This document shows positions 25,493 through 37,029 of a DNA stretch of 64,000 nt, in pieces; the first letter of the stretch is position 1, and every line of letters begins with the position of its first letter. A program made the translations under genes and the position numbers. The stretch lies in NCBI GenBank assembly GCA_030064795.1, contig JASJEI010000002.1, positions 1-64,000 on the forward strand, read 5' to 3'. The notes under the pieces were generated by a model, which saw nothing but the letters and a program-made list of their open reading frames with translations, had not been told where the DNA came from and searched no databases. The stretch comes from Pleurocapsa sp. MO_226.B13 (GTDB lineage: Bacteria > Cyanobacteriota > Cyanobacteriia > Cyanobacteriales > Xenococcaceae).

Positions 25493-26242
25493 TTAAATTA
25501 ATCCTTCAAATTCCAATTCTTCGATCATCTGCAAACCGCGAGGATCGCCGACCTTGAGGATAGCACTTCTAGCGTCATCTTTAACCCCAAAATCTTCGTC
25601 TTCTACCAAAGATTCAATCAAAGCATCGATCGCAGTGGCATAAACTACATTAGAAGGTAGCTCTCGACACAGTTGCCCAATTGCCCAAGCACAGTTACTC
25701 CGTACTGCTGCGGTCTGGTCTTTTCTCAGACCCTCAATTAGAGGCGGAATTGCTGCAATGATGTTTTCGTAGTTTAAGGGGGCTATCTGCGCTAAACCAC
25801 TAGCAGCCCAAAGTCTGACTGCTGAAATATCAGTTTTCAGGGCATGGATCAAAGGTTTGAGCGCGCGGGAATCTTTGCTATTGCCTAATGCCCAAACTAT
25901 TCCTTTACGAACATAACCATTAAAGTCTGTTGCCAGTAGTTTAATCAAGGGTTCGACCGCACTAGGATCGGTATTGCGTCCCAGAGCATAGGTAGTACTG
26001 ACTCGAACTAGAGGGCAAACATCGTCTAGCAGTTTGATTAGTAGAGGTACAGAGCGTCGATCTTCGAGTTCGCAAAACGCTCTGGCAGCTAGCATTCTTT
26101 CTGAAGGGATTTCTGATTCTAAGAGCGTTAACATTCGCTCTGGATCTGGAGGGGGAATCTCGGCTGTGGACTCTGCTGAATCGATTCGATCTAGAGGACT
26201 GCTGAGTTCGGCTTCTATTATACTTAATTCATCATTTTTCAT
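25493..26242 (-). CDS. HEAT-repeat protein, CpcE/NblB-like
   Basis: A 249-residue protein built of about six HEAT / PBS-lyase repeats from residue 32 on, e.g. RMLAARAFCELEDRRSVPLL, VRVSTTYALGRNTDPSAVEPL, VRKGIVWALGNSKDSRALKP, VRLWAASGLAQIA. Such proteins attach or remove bilins on phycobiliproteins (CpcE/F type) or bind phycobilisomes during bleaching (NblB type). Others are general scaffolds. No phycobiliprotein operon is adjacent, so the exact role stays open. It stands upstream of the ubiX remnant. Confidence 0.75.
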   Translation of the reverse strand: MKNDELSIIEAELSSPLDRIDSAESTAEIPPPDPERMLTLLESEIPSERMLAARAFCELEDRRSVPLLIKLLDDVCPLVRVSTTYALGRNTDPSAVEPLIKLLATDFNGYVRKGIVWALGNSKDSRALKPLIHALKTDISAVRLWAASGLAQIAPLNYENIIAAIPPLIEGLRKDQTAAVRSNCAWAIGQLCRELPSNVVYATAIDALIESLVEDEDFGVKDDARSAILKVGDPRGLQMIEELEFEGLI

Positions 26243-26390
26243 AATCGCTCTTTGTCGCTCTGTTCTGGTTTGATTCTGGGCAGGTGATTAAAATTTTATA
26301 TTTTACGTGCTTTTATCTTTTCATACTACTATTGGATTGTCTTAGCATAAACTGAGAAGGTTTTGCTAAATTGTTTGGGGATCGGAATAA

Positions 26391-27131
26391 CTAGGCTTCG
26401 GCAGCTCGTATCGCTAAAAAGGCTTGTTTGGCAGCAGCTTGTTCTGAAGCTTTTTTGGAACGTCCAAGGCCTTCACCTAGTAAACGATCCTTGAGCCAGA
26501 CTTCGGCTAAAAAACGCTGTTCCTGCCAATCGTAATCTGCTGCTTTGGTCGATAATTTAAGCTGCTTGTTTTCTCGCACTCGGTATTCGGGCAGGAGTTT
26601 GTATTTTCCTTGTGTCCATTCTTGTAAGGCATCTTTGTAGTTAAAGCGAGCGGGATCTCGAAGCACTTCTGCGGATTTAGTTTTTAATTTCCCATCGAGC
26701 CAAGGACGAATCAAATCCATATTGTGAGTACTTAGATACAATGCTCCCAATACCGCTTCAAAGGCATCTGCCAACCAAGACTGTCTACCCGTGGGGTTGC
26801 CTGTCGCATTACTACCGATCAGTAGATAAGGTTCGATGCCATAGTACTCGGCAAACTGAGCTAAAACGCGATCGCTTACCAAAATCGAACGAATAGCAGC
26901 AAATTCACCTACAGATTCTTGGGGATAGATTTCCAACAGTAATTCAGCAGCAATTAACCTGATCGCTGCATCTCCGACAAACTCTAACTGTTCGTAATTA
27001 CCATCGCCAGAAATACTAGGATGAGTTAGAGCTAAATTTAGCAGCGACCAATTTACAGGTGCGGTTGCAGGTAAACCGAGCTTTTGAATAAATTTTTCTA
27101 ATTGCTTTTGTCGTCTGGGATCTTCAAACAT
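26391..27131 (-). CDS. rnc: Ribonuclease III
   Basis: Cleaves double-stranded RNA in rRNA and mRNA processing. It has 246 residues. The RNase III domain (about 1-150) contains the signature YEQLEFVGDAAIRLIAAELL with its acidic residues, and the second acidic site LADAFEAVLGALYLS. The dsRNA-binding domain (about 163-240) has YKDALQEWTQGKYKLLPEY and the final GRSKKASEQAAAKQAFLAI. The start lies only about 24 bases beyond the 3' end of rnpB on the same strand, so the two RNA-processing genes may share a transcript. Confidence 0.95.
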   Translation of the reverse strand: MFEDPRRQKQLEKFIQKLGLPATAPVNWSLLNLALTHPSISGDGNYEQLEFVGDAAIRLIAAELLLEIYPQESVGEFAAIRSILVSDRVLAQFAEYYGIEPYLLIGSNATGNPTGRQSWLADAFEAVLGALYLSTHNMDLIRPWLDGKLKTKSAEVLRDPARFNYKDALQEWTQGKYKLLPEYRVRENKQLKLSTKAADYDWQEQRFLAEVWLKDRLLGEGLGRSKKASEQAAAKQAFLAIRAAEA

Positions 27132-27154
27132 TTAAATACGGACAGCGTAAAATG

Positions 27155-27604
27155 GAGAGAGTTGGAACGTAAGCCGGATTCTGTTCTCAACCTTAATTAA
27201 CTGGTGTTTGACACAATTAATTTTGCTTGAGGGTAGTTATCTATCTGGGATGTTTGTTACCAAACACCTCCTGCGGTTCTCCAAATTCGGGACTGGAAAA
27301 AGACCAACCATAGTCCCTCCGACCTTGCTCCCTACCGGGGTTTACCGAGCCAGTATCTCTCGATACTGCTGGTGCGCTCTTACCGCACCTTTGCACCCTT
27401 ACCAACCGTAGGGGCGGTTCGCGATGCGGAGCGAGTCCTTTAGGGCGAACCGACCCTACATTTTTAAATTGGCGGTATTTTTCTGTGGCACTCTCCTCGC
27501 GATCGCTCGCACTGGGAATTATCCAGCAAGTCTGGTCTTTCGGGAGTCCGGACTTTCCTCAGATCTGCCTCTAGGACAGATCTGCAACTACCTCGCCAAC
27601 TCTC
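27155..27604 (-). ncRNA. rnpB: RNase P RNA
   Basis: The catalytic RNA that matures tRNA 5' ends. On the minus strand it begins GAGAGTTGGCGAGGTAGTTG and shows the conserved GAGGAAAGTCCGGACTCCC, then GGTAAGGGTGCAAAGGTGCG with GGTAAGAGCGCACCAGCAG, and AAACCCCGGTAGGGAGCAAG. It closes with CAGAATCCGGCTTACGTTCC. The P12 stem-loop between CACAGAAAAATACCGCC and GGTAAGGGTG carries a dispersed palindrome (27408-27459). The ends are estimated from pairing and could be off by some bases. Confidence 0.95.
27408..27459. repeat. Palindromic insert in the P12 region of rnpB
   Basis: A 52-bp inverted repeat with arms GTAGGGGCGGTTCGC and GCGAACCGACCCTAC. The inner part GCGATGCGGAGCGAGTCC is unrelated to the RNase P consensus. 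It would form an extended hairpin on top of P12. Confidence 0.8.
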
Positions 27605-27857
27605 TCATGTATCTAGTTTATTATTGATCGATATGGAACTTCAATTAACTTGACGAGTTTAATCAATGAGAGCGATCGCTATCTTCTTAACAGCTAGAAG
27701 CTAAAAGCTATAAACTATAAGCTTTTTTGCCTTTGCCCAGAGTCAATGAAGTCATAATTTTTGGTCACAAAGCTTAATCTAAGTAATTAAGTAGTGTCTT
27801 TTGAATCAATAGCTTACAAAATTGAATGATATTTTTTAATCAGAGAGAAATTTAACC

Positions 27858-28463
27858 ATGAATAACGAATCAGAGATTACACCTTTTTCAGATAACATTA
27901 GTTCTTCCTCCTCTGCATCTGTTTCTAAATCAGCGCGGATGCGTCGGGTAGCTACGACTTTGAAGTGGGCGGGTTTAGCTGGATTTTGGATTCAAATAGT
28001 TTTGGGGGTAGTTTCTGCTGTCACCCTCGCTTTAGCGATAGTCAATAAAACCGAAAGAAGCAGTCCTGGTGTCGGGTTCAGCTTGTTTTGTGCTGTCTGT
28101 GGCTTGATTTGCTTGGTTGTCGGAATTTGTATTTCCTTTAGGTATGGCAAAATGGCAAATAAATTTTCTATTCCCAAAGCTGTTCCACCTAAAAAAGCTA
28201 CTACCATCAAAATAGTGCAAATTGCTATTGTTACTAGCCTAGTTGGTACATTGCTTTCTATTTTGGGGGCAGAAACCATCGCTGGTATTGTCCTCTCGAA
28301 AACCTTGGCTTTCGATCCAGCAAAGGTCTTTAATAATCAAAGCAATACAGAATTTGTTAATTCTTTGGATGTATTTATTATCCAAGCCTGTATTAATATT
28401 ATCGCAGCTCATTTTGCAGGACTGGTTAGCTCTTTATGGGTTTTTTATCGGATTGATAAGTAG
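27858..28463 (+). CDS. DUF3611 family membrane protein
   Basis: A 201-residue protein conserved in cyanobacteria and chloroplasts, function unknown. After a Ser-rich N-terminus come RRVATTLKWAGLAGFWIQIVLGVVS (helix 1, the family signature), helix 2 around FSLFCAVCGLICLVVGICIS, a basic loop with RYGKMANKFSIPKAVPPKK, helix 3 (IVQIAIVTSLVGTLLSILGA) and helix 4 (INIIAAHFAGLVSSLWVFYR). It was preceded by 'aaatttaaccATG' and is followed by ycf20 on the same strand. Confidence 0.85.
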   Translation: MNNESEITPFSDNISSSSSASVSKSARMRRVATTLKWAGLAGFWIQIVLGVVSAVTLALAIVNKTERSSPGVGFSLFCAVCGLICLVVGICISFRYGKMANKFSIPKAVPPKKATTIKIVQIAIVTSLVGTLLSILGAETIAGIVLSKTLAFDPAKVFNNQSNTEFVNSLDVFIIQACINIIAAHFAGLVSSLWVFYRIDK

Positions 28464-28519
28464 CAGCTTGGCACGGTTAAACCGCAGCGAAATCTTAAGT
28501 AATTAATTAGTAATTAGTA

Positions 28520-28882
28520 ATGCAACGTACTCGGATCAATACTTTGGTGGAGCTTACTAGCGATCGCCTTAAGATATTTTTTAGTAATCCTTGGCGACGA
28601 ATTGCCCTCAGTTTAATCAGTATTCTCCTGGGCTTTTTTATGGGTTCGGCAATTGTCACCACCGCAGGACAAGATGCTGTCTGGGATATTCCTGCTGCTG
28701 CACTTGTATTTACCTTGACGGAATTAACGAGTAGATTTGTTTATGGTCGTTCTAAGCGTCGGCGATCTGATGCTTTTCCTAACGTACTACAAAGATCTTC
28801 GCTTTATATCGATGTTTTAAATCTGTTCAAGGTCGGTTTGATTTATAGTTTGTTTCTCGAAGCCTTTAAATTGGGGTCTTAA
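28520..28882 (+). CDS. ycf20: Ycf20-like protein (DUF565)
   Basis: A 120-residue membrane protein related to chloroplast Ycf20, a family linked to non-photochemical quenching in algae and plants. Recognisable features are the N-terminal QRTRINTLVELTSDRLKIFF, NPWRRIALSLISILLGFFMG (helix 1), ALVFTLTELTSRFVYG (helix 2) and a final LFKVGLIYSLFLEAFKLGS. It is followed after only two bases by glycerate kinase, so translational coupling is likely. Confidence 0.88.
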   Translation: MQRTRINTLVELTSDRLKIFFSNPWRRIALSLISILLGFFMGSAIVTTAGQDAVWDIPAAALVFTLTELTSRFVYGRSKRRRSDAFPNVLQRSSLYIDVLNLFKVGLIYSLFLEAFKLGS

Positions 28883-28884
28883 GG

Positions 28885-29859
28885 ATGAAGGAAGAAGGAA
28901 AAGGAAAAAAAGCAGAAATATTCAGTCAGAGATTAGAATCTTTGACAAATAAAACCAATTCGGAGTTTTTTGCCGATTTATCGGCTGAGGCGATCGCAGT
29001 TTGCAATAGTTTGGGATTTGAACAGCAGGATCTAATCGCACCACAACTGGAAAAGTTATGGCTACCTACCGCCTTGGAATTGGCTGAAGCCAGACAAAAG
29101 TCAAACAGAACCATAATTCAAGGAATTTTGGGCGGACAGGGGACGGGCAAAAGTACTCTGTGTATTATTTTGAAGTTAATTCTGAATTACTTAGGCTTTG
29201 AAGTTGCCAGTCTTTCCATAGACGATCTCTATCTTACTCATGCAGAAAGACAGGAGTTAAAACGACAAAACCCTCGTTTAATTTGGCGCGGCCCTCCTGG
29301 TACTCATGATGTTGCTCTGGGTTTGAAGGTCATCGAACAGTGTTTGCAGGAAGATTCAGAGGCTGAAATCTTGATGCCACGCTTTGATAAATCTGCCTGG
29401 AATGGTTCGGGCGATCGCATCTCCCCAGAAGCGATAACTAAACCAGATATTTTATTGTTTGAAGGCTGGTTTGTGGGAGTGAAACCCGTCCCTGAAACTT
29501 GCTTCGATAATCCTCCTGCACCTATTGTCACCGCCGAAGATATTCAATTTGCTAAAGATAATAATCAGCGTCTCCAAGCTTATCTGCCCCTGTGGGAAAA
29601 ATTAGACCGTTTGATTGTTTTGTATCCCGAAGACTATCGTTTGAGCAAACAGTGGCGCAAAGAAGCAGAACATAAAATGATCGCTTCAGGCAAGACAGGA
29701 ATGAGCGATGAGGAGATCGATCGCTTTGTAGAGTATTTCTGGCAAGCGTTACACCCAGAATTGTTGATCGAGCCTTTAACTAAGACTGCCGATCTGGTAG
29801 TGGAAATAAAAAGCGATCGCTCTTTAGGTAGAATTCATCGAGCGATCGCCAAGAAATAA
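28885..29859 (+). CDS. glyK: D-glycerate 3-kinase
   Basis: Phosphorylates D-glycerate to 3-phosphoglycerate in the last step of photorespiration. The 324-residue length and motifs fit the GLYK family: P-loop GGQGTGKSTL (about residues 78-87), SLSIDDLYLTHAERQ, RGPPGTHDVALGL, MPRFDKSAWNGSGDR, ILLFEGWFVGVKP, and the C-terminal MSDEEIDRFVEYFWQALHPEL. It lies directly behind ycf20. Confidence 0.93.
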   Translation: MKEEGKGKKAEIFSQRLESLTNKTNSEFFADLSAEAIAVCNSLGFEQQDLIAPQLEKLWLPTALELAEARQKSNRTIIQGILGGQGTGKSTLCIILKLILNYLGFEVASLSIDDLYLTHAERQELKRQNPRLIWRGPPGTHDVALGLKVIEQCLQEDSEAEILMPRFDKSAWNGSGDRISPEAITKPDILLFEGWFVGVKPVPETCFDNPPAPIVTAEDIQFAKDNNQRLQAYLPLWEKLDRLIVLYPEDYRLSKQWRKEAEHKMIASGKTGMSDEEIDRFVEYFWQALHPELLIEPLTKTADLVVEIKSDRSLGRIHRAIAKK

Positions 29860-29862
29860 AAT

Positions 29863-30219
29863 CTAACTGCTAATTGGCACTTTGTCGAAGATTGCTGTTT
29901 CGGGGATAATAATATCAATTACATCTATTCCTTCAGGAACTTCCAACCAGAAATAAGCATTACCCCAAGAATCTCTCGGTAGATTGTTGATGTATGTCAA
30001 ACTAGTACTTCTGTTTCTAATAGTACGGTAAACTTCGCTTGTTTCAGGATTCCTACCTTTTGACATCTTTAGGTTAAGGGAATCTACTTCTCCTTTGGGA
30101 ACGATCCGACGAACTCGCAGCTGCACTACCACAACATTTTTCTCGTTGCTTTTGGGATTTTGAATTCTTTTAACTGACAGCAGCTCGATTTTTATTTTGT
30201 TATCAACCCCTTGGCGCAC
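29863..30219 (-). CDS. Hypothetical protein, probably 5'-truncated
   Basis: At least 118 residues from a GTG start; the frame stays open back to about 30335 with no start codon, adding a Ser/Thr/Asn-rich stretch (SVSTNNSESTNNPIQPGQFV). The conserved-looking part is a beta-rich domain with KIKIELLSVKRI, VVVVQLRVRRI and YINNLPRDSWGNAYFWLEVPEG. I do not recognise it. A linker before a beta-domain suggests an exported protein that has lost its signal peptide. It converges on glyK with three bases between. Confidence 0.5.
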   Translation of the reverse strand: MRQGVDNKIKIELLSVKRIQNPKSNEKNVVVVQLRVRRIVPKGEVDSLNLKMSKGRNPETSEVYRTIRNRSTSLTYINNLPRDSWGNAYFWLEVPEGIDVIDIIIPETAIFDKVPISS

Positions 30220-30464
30220 GAATTGCCCTGGCTGAATGGGATTATTCGTTGACTCAGAATTATTAGTAGAAACGGACTGTCGCGCTGTTTGACTAGATAT
30301 TTGAGTTTTATTTTCTTCTAACCCACCTTCCGCACGTCAAAATGTAATATGAAGCAATCAAGACGAGCGGTAGAAAAAGATTAGAGATGCGCGTCGCCCC
30401 CGCGCCTTTCTCACCTTCAATCTGTAGAAAAGCAGATAAATGAATCTGCGTTTATCTGCGGACT

Positions 30465-31220
30465 TTATTTTCTTTGTCTAATCTCTATTAATAAACTATT
30501 CAACTCCGACTTTGCCGATGGGTTGTCAGGTAAATGACTATCTTGAAAAGCTACTTCCAATTCAGCTTGCAACCTTTGATATTCTTGAAAATGAGCTTCT
30601 AAATCGGTTTCTCTTAAAATTGTCTTTTCTGATTCCGTGCATTTCTGCGCGATTAAATCGTCAAGATAAGGTAAATTAAACTCTTGATTTAAATTAACCA
30701 AACTAGCTTCAACGATGCCAGTATTCATTAAATGAATTCCCGTGAGTAACACCCGATAAACATAGAGTAACGGCTTGACTCTATAAATATCTCCTTTAGT
30801 AAATAGTCGCCATTGACTCCTAGCAAAACCCAAATAATGATAATAATGATTGCGAGTAATGCAGCCAGAGGCGATCGCTTTTAATTGTTGGTGTTCTGGA
30901 GTAGTCTGGACTACTAGAGGGGAATATAACTGTTCGAGAACATATCCATTTCTTTTGAGCAATAAAAGAAAAAACTTTTTGAGATCGTGGGTTACTAAAT
31001 CGATTTGTAAACCTGCTTTAATTTCGGATATTTCGATAGTTTCTCGTAGGGGATACAAGCCAACTACTTCTTGGAGAGGTAAGATATGAATGCCTCGTAG
31101 ATCGTAGTCAGAATCTGGCGAAGGAAAACCATATAAATGCGCGCCACTAATAGTTGCAAATAGTAGTGGATAGGTTTGTGACTTAGCTATTTTTGCTAAT
31201 ATTTCCTGCTGAATTATCAT
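30465..31220 (-). CDS. Predicted nucleotidyltransferase, RlaP-like
   Basis: A 251-residue member of the DNA-polymerase-beta-like nucleotidyltransferases (PF10127/RlaP type). The catalytic strand is SGAHLYGFPSPDSDYDLRGIHI (about residues 23-44), with G-x-x-x-YG and the D-x-D pair (SDYDLRG). A third acidic position is likely in AGLQIDLVTHDL. The rest is helical, with YYHYLGFARSQWRLF and KPLLYVYRVLLTGIHLM. Some relatives sit with RNA repair ligases, but none is found here. Its substrate is unknown. Confidence 0.8.
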   Translation of the reverse strand: MIIQQEILAKIAKSQTYPLLFATISGAHLYGFPSPDSDYDLRGIHILPLQEVVGLYPLRETIEISEIKAGLQIDLVTHDLKKFFLLLLKRNGYVLEQLYSPLVVQTTPEHQQLKAIASGCITRNHYYHYLGFARSQWRLFTKGDIYRVKPLLYVYRVLLTGIHLMNTGIVEASLVNLNQEFNLPYLDDLIAQKCTESEKTILRETDLEAHFQEYQRLQAELEVAFQDSHLPDNPSAKSELNSLLIEIRQRK

Positions 31221-31323
31221 TAGCTAACTATTTTTTCTACCTCGAATCATTCGAGTAATTATCTAAATATCTAAACTTTAAGGTTTATTAATGTATTTTT
31301 ATTAAAATAATTTAAATTATCAG

Positions 31324-31974
31324 ATGGTCAATGAATTATCGCAAAACGGATATAAAATGATCGGGCAGTTTATTAATGTCGATCTAGTCGATCGCTTAAT
31401 AAATGCTATTGATGACCGACTAAAAACCAAGTCAAATTATGGCATTAGAAATTTACATCATCAAATACCTGAGGTCAATAATTTAGCAAATTCTAAGTTG
31501 ATTTTAAATACCTTACAAAAGTATACTCAAGCCCAGAATTTAAAATTAATTTAAGCTATATTTCTTAATACAAACTTAAATCATAATTGGTCAGTAGCTT
31601 GGCATCAGGATAAAACTATTGCCGTTGAAAATAAAATTATCCTTCCTGGCTTTAAAAATTGGACGGTCAAACAGGGAGTTCCTCACGTACAACCACCATC
31701 GAGTATTTTAGAAAAAATTATTACTATTAGAATCGCCTTAGACGATACCGATCGCAATAATGGTGCTTTAAAAATAATTCCGCGATCGTACAAATTAGGA
31801 GTCTTAAACTAAGAAAAAATTAATCAAATTAAAGAGCGACAAACTTCTTTATTCTGTTCTCTTCAAGCAGGAGATGCTTTGATTATGCACCCTTTGATTT
31901 TGCATTCTTCTCTTAAATCTAGAAGCAATAACGAACGACGCACGATTCATTTAGAATATATCAGTAGTGACTGA
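31324..31974 (+). pseudogene. Phytanoyl-CoA dioxygenase family protein, two in-frame TAA
   Basis: An Fe(II)/2-oxoglutarate dioxygenase. The 217-codon frame is intact except for TAA at codon 77 (31552-31554) and codon 163 (31810-31812). Between and after these stops it reads NHNWSVAWHQDKTIAV (iron ligands His-x-Asp), VPHVQPPSSILEKIITIRIALDD, NNGALKIIPRSYKLG and, past the second stop, LQAGDALIMHPLILHSS (distal His) and RRTIHLEYIS, with a normal TGA end. No frameshift is seen, so loss was by point mutation only. It lies about 5 kb from the MAA cluster, but I see no MysH-specific feature. Confidence 0.85.
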
Positions 31975-31983
31975 CCGATGGCA

Positions 31984-32127
31984 TTTTACAGCCGTTTTCA
32001 GTTGAATAGACGAGGACACGGGGGGCGAGGTTGCCTCGCCCCTGTGAGATGTCCGTTCCGCTGTTAATGAACTAGTTCGTAGCTATTAGCTATCAGCTAT
32101 TAGCTACCCGCTTTCTTAAATTTTATA
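31984..32127. repeat. Dispersed repeat, copy A (contains empty site)
   Basis: The block opening TTTTACAGCCGTTTTCAGTT and closing CCCGCTTTCTTAAATTTTAT recurs at 57528-57686. This copy has an interior palindromic stretch (GGGGGCGAGGTTGCCTCGCCCC, about 32020-32042). It lacks the CTTACGTGG element, so it shows the uninterrupted target. Confidence 0.75.
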
Positions 32128-32149
32128 AGCGCAGTAAAAGCAAAAGATC

Positions 32150-32923
32150 TTAGTGTTGATGACCTAGCCAATAGGATTCGATCCAAACTTTATCCTCATC
32201 CAATTTATCGGCAATACCTCTATCGACAAAAGAAACAAATGGTTCGATACCCAAGCTTGCTTGCTTTCTTAAATCGGCATTCATTCGAGTCAGGTAGATA
32301 GGTATATGAGCAAGAATTTCGTCTGGTTGAATCTTTTGGTAAGCTTCACAAAATACTGTCAAACGTTTTAATTTATCGAGATCCGATATATGGGCGATCG
32401 TTTCGGAACTATAAGGGCAAATGGGAATAAACGTAAAAGCAAACTCCGCCACATCGTCGATCGCGTAACCATAATGCGCCAAGTCCCAGTCAATAATTCC
32501 TTTAAATTCGCCGTTAAGTTGAATGCAGTTCCAAGGGCCTAAATCGCCGTGACATACGATCATTTCAGGTTCGGGAGACTTTACACCCCAGTTAAATCTG
32601 ACATCACCTTGCAATCTAAAATCAGCAATGACATGATGATAATCTTTGAGCCATTTTCCCACTGAAGTAATAAAGCGATCGCTTTTAATAGCATCGCACC
32701 AAGGTCGAAAAATCGGTTTACCAGGAATATAAGTCAAATATTCATAATTTTCATCCCAATCTATCAGTCGAGGAACGCCCGCCAAATTTCTTGCTTCCAA
32801 GTGTTTGAGTAGCTTATGGATCGCAGGACTTACGCTTGTAAGCTTGCGCCGAACAATATTATCTTTAAAGGCAACTATGTTTACACATCCTCCTTCTAAA
32901 GGAGTCCAGTTATTAGCAGTCAT
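32150..32923 (-). CDS. Aminoglycoside phosphotransferase-family kinase
   Basis: A 257-residue small-molecule kinase of the APH/choline-kinase fold. The Brenner motif is VCHGDLGPWNCIQLNG (about residues 141-156), followed by the DFG-equivalent GIIDWDLAHYGYAIDDVAEF (about 160-179). The N-terminal lobe (WTPLEGGCVNIVAFKDNIVRRK) is short. Such proteins phosphorylate sugars, antibiotics or choline-like compounds; nothing here fixes the substrate. It is a single gene on the minus strand. Confidence 0.85.
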   Translation of the reverse strand: MTANNWTPLEGGCVNIVAFKDNIVRRKLTSVSPAIHKLLKHLEARNLAGVPRLIDWDENYEYLTYIPGKPIFRPWCDAIKSDRFITSVGKWLKDYHHVIADFRLQGDVRFNWGVKSPEPEMIVCHGDLGPWNCIQLNGEFKGIIDWDLAHYGYAIDDVAEFAFTFIPICPYSSETIAHISDLDKLKRLTVFCEAYQKIQPDEILAHIPIYLTRMNADLRKQASLGIEPFVSFVDRGIADKLDEDKVWIESYWLGHQH

Positions 32924-33026
32924 CTAGCTATAGAAAGGTTAAATAATTGATGATCAAAGCGATCGCCAGAAGAATATGATTAGTTAGCAGTTTTATTTGT
33001 AGCTATATCTTCTAATTTAGCAATTT

Positions 33027-33146
33027 ATACCAAATCCGATTATCAAAAAGTACCAAAAAATCGCTCGTAGAGACGCGATATATCGCGTCTCTACAGGGTT
33101 TGACGATTTAACCGATAAGTATTCTATGTAAACAGGACTTGGTATT
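33027..33146 (-). mobile_element. MITE-like element, copy 2
   Basis: Inverted copy of the element at 23250-23368, almost identical including the central 28-bp palindrome (GTAGAGACGCGATA and its mirror). The two ends, ACCAAATCCGATT and the complement of ACCAAGTCCTGTT, are imperfect inverted repeats flanked by TA-rich sequence. Confidence 0.85.
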
Positions 33147-33182
33147 AGCCCTCTTTTATGACTTTGGGGCAAATTAGTCGAA

Positions 33183-33405
33183 TTAGCAAGCAACAAAAGG
33201 TAAATTTTTTAAAGACTGACTTTGAGAAAAAGGAGAAGCACGAAAGCGATTCATAATATTAATTAACTTAGACAAACCAAGTTGAAGATATTCGGGATTT
33301 TTGTCTTCTTTTTTACTTATTTGATAGAAACGAATGTGTTTTCTTTGACCAAAAATAATTTTCCTAATGTATCTAGTTTCACTCTTTCGTCGAGATAAAA
33401 AAAGA
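33183..33405 (-). pseudogene. Possible gene remnant
   Basis: A 70-codon minus-strand open frame without an upstream start reads like a real protein end (KIIFGQRKHIRFYQISKKED, then YLQLGLSKLINIMNRFRASP and a stop). It has coding character but no recognisable family. It sits between thiC and the MITE copy, and the missing 5' part may have been lost. Confidence 0.35.
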
Positions 33406-33462
33406 GCAAGCTATCGCTCACTCCCACTTACTAACTTTTAATCTTCAATTATCTGTTATTTA

Positions 33463-34946
<1,484 letters not shown>

Positions 34947-35137
34947 ATGGGAATTCTACCATTATTTAAGCTTTCAGCGTACTATTGCCAGGGGAAATAA
35001 TTATTTCTTTATCTATCTACCAAAACCTTCAAATTTAAAAATTTCTACAATTTAAGTTAAGTAAGAACAAACTACTAGTTGTTTTTGAATTACGATAAAT
35101 TACATTTAAAATTCTGGAGCAAGACAGAGCAGAGGAG

Positions 35138-36997
<1,860 letters not shown>

Positions 36998-37029
36998 TCG
37001 CAGAATCATCCCGCGACTATGCAACACCA

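Noticed and set aside
31324..31974. The broken PhyH dioxygenase as MysH, the palythine-forming enzyme of MAA clusters
   Set aside because: It lies 5 kb from mysD behind thiC, has two stop codons, and shows only general PhyH motifs.
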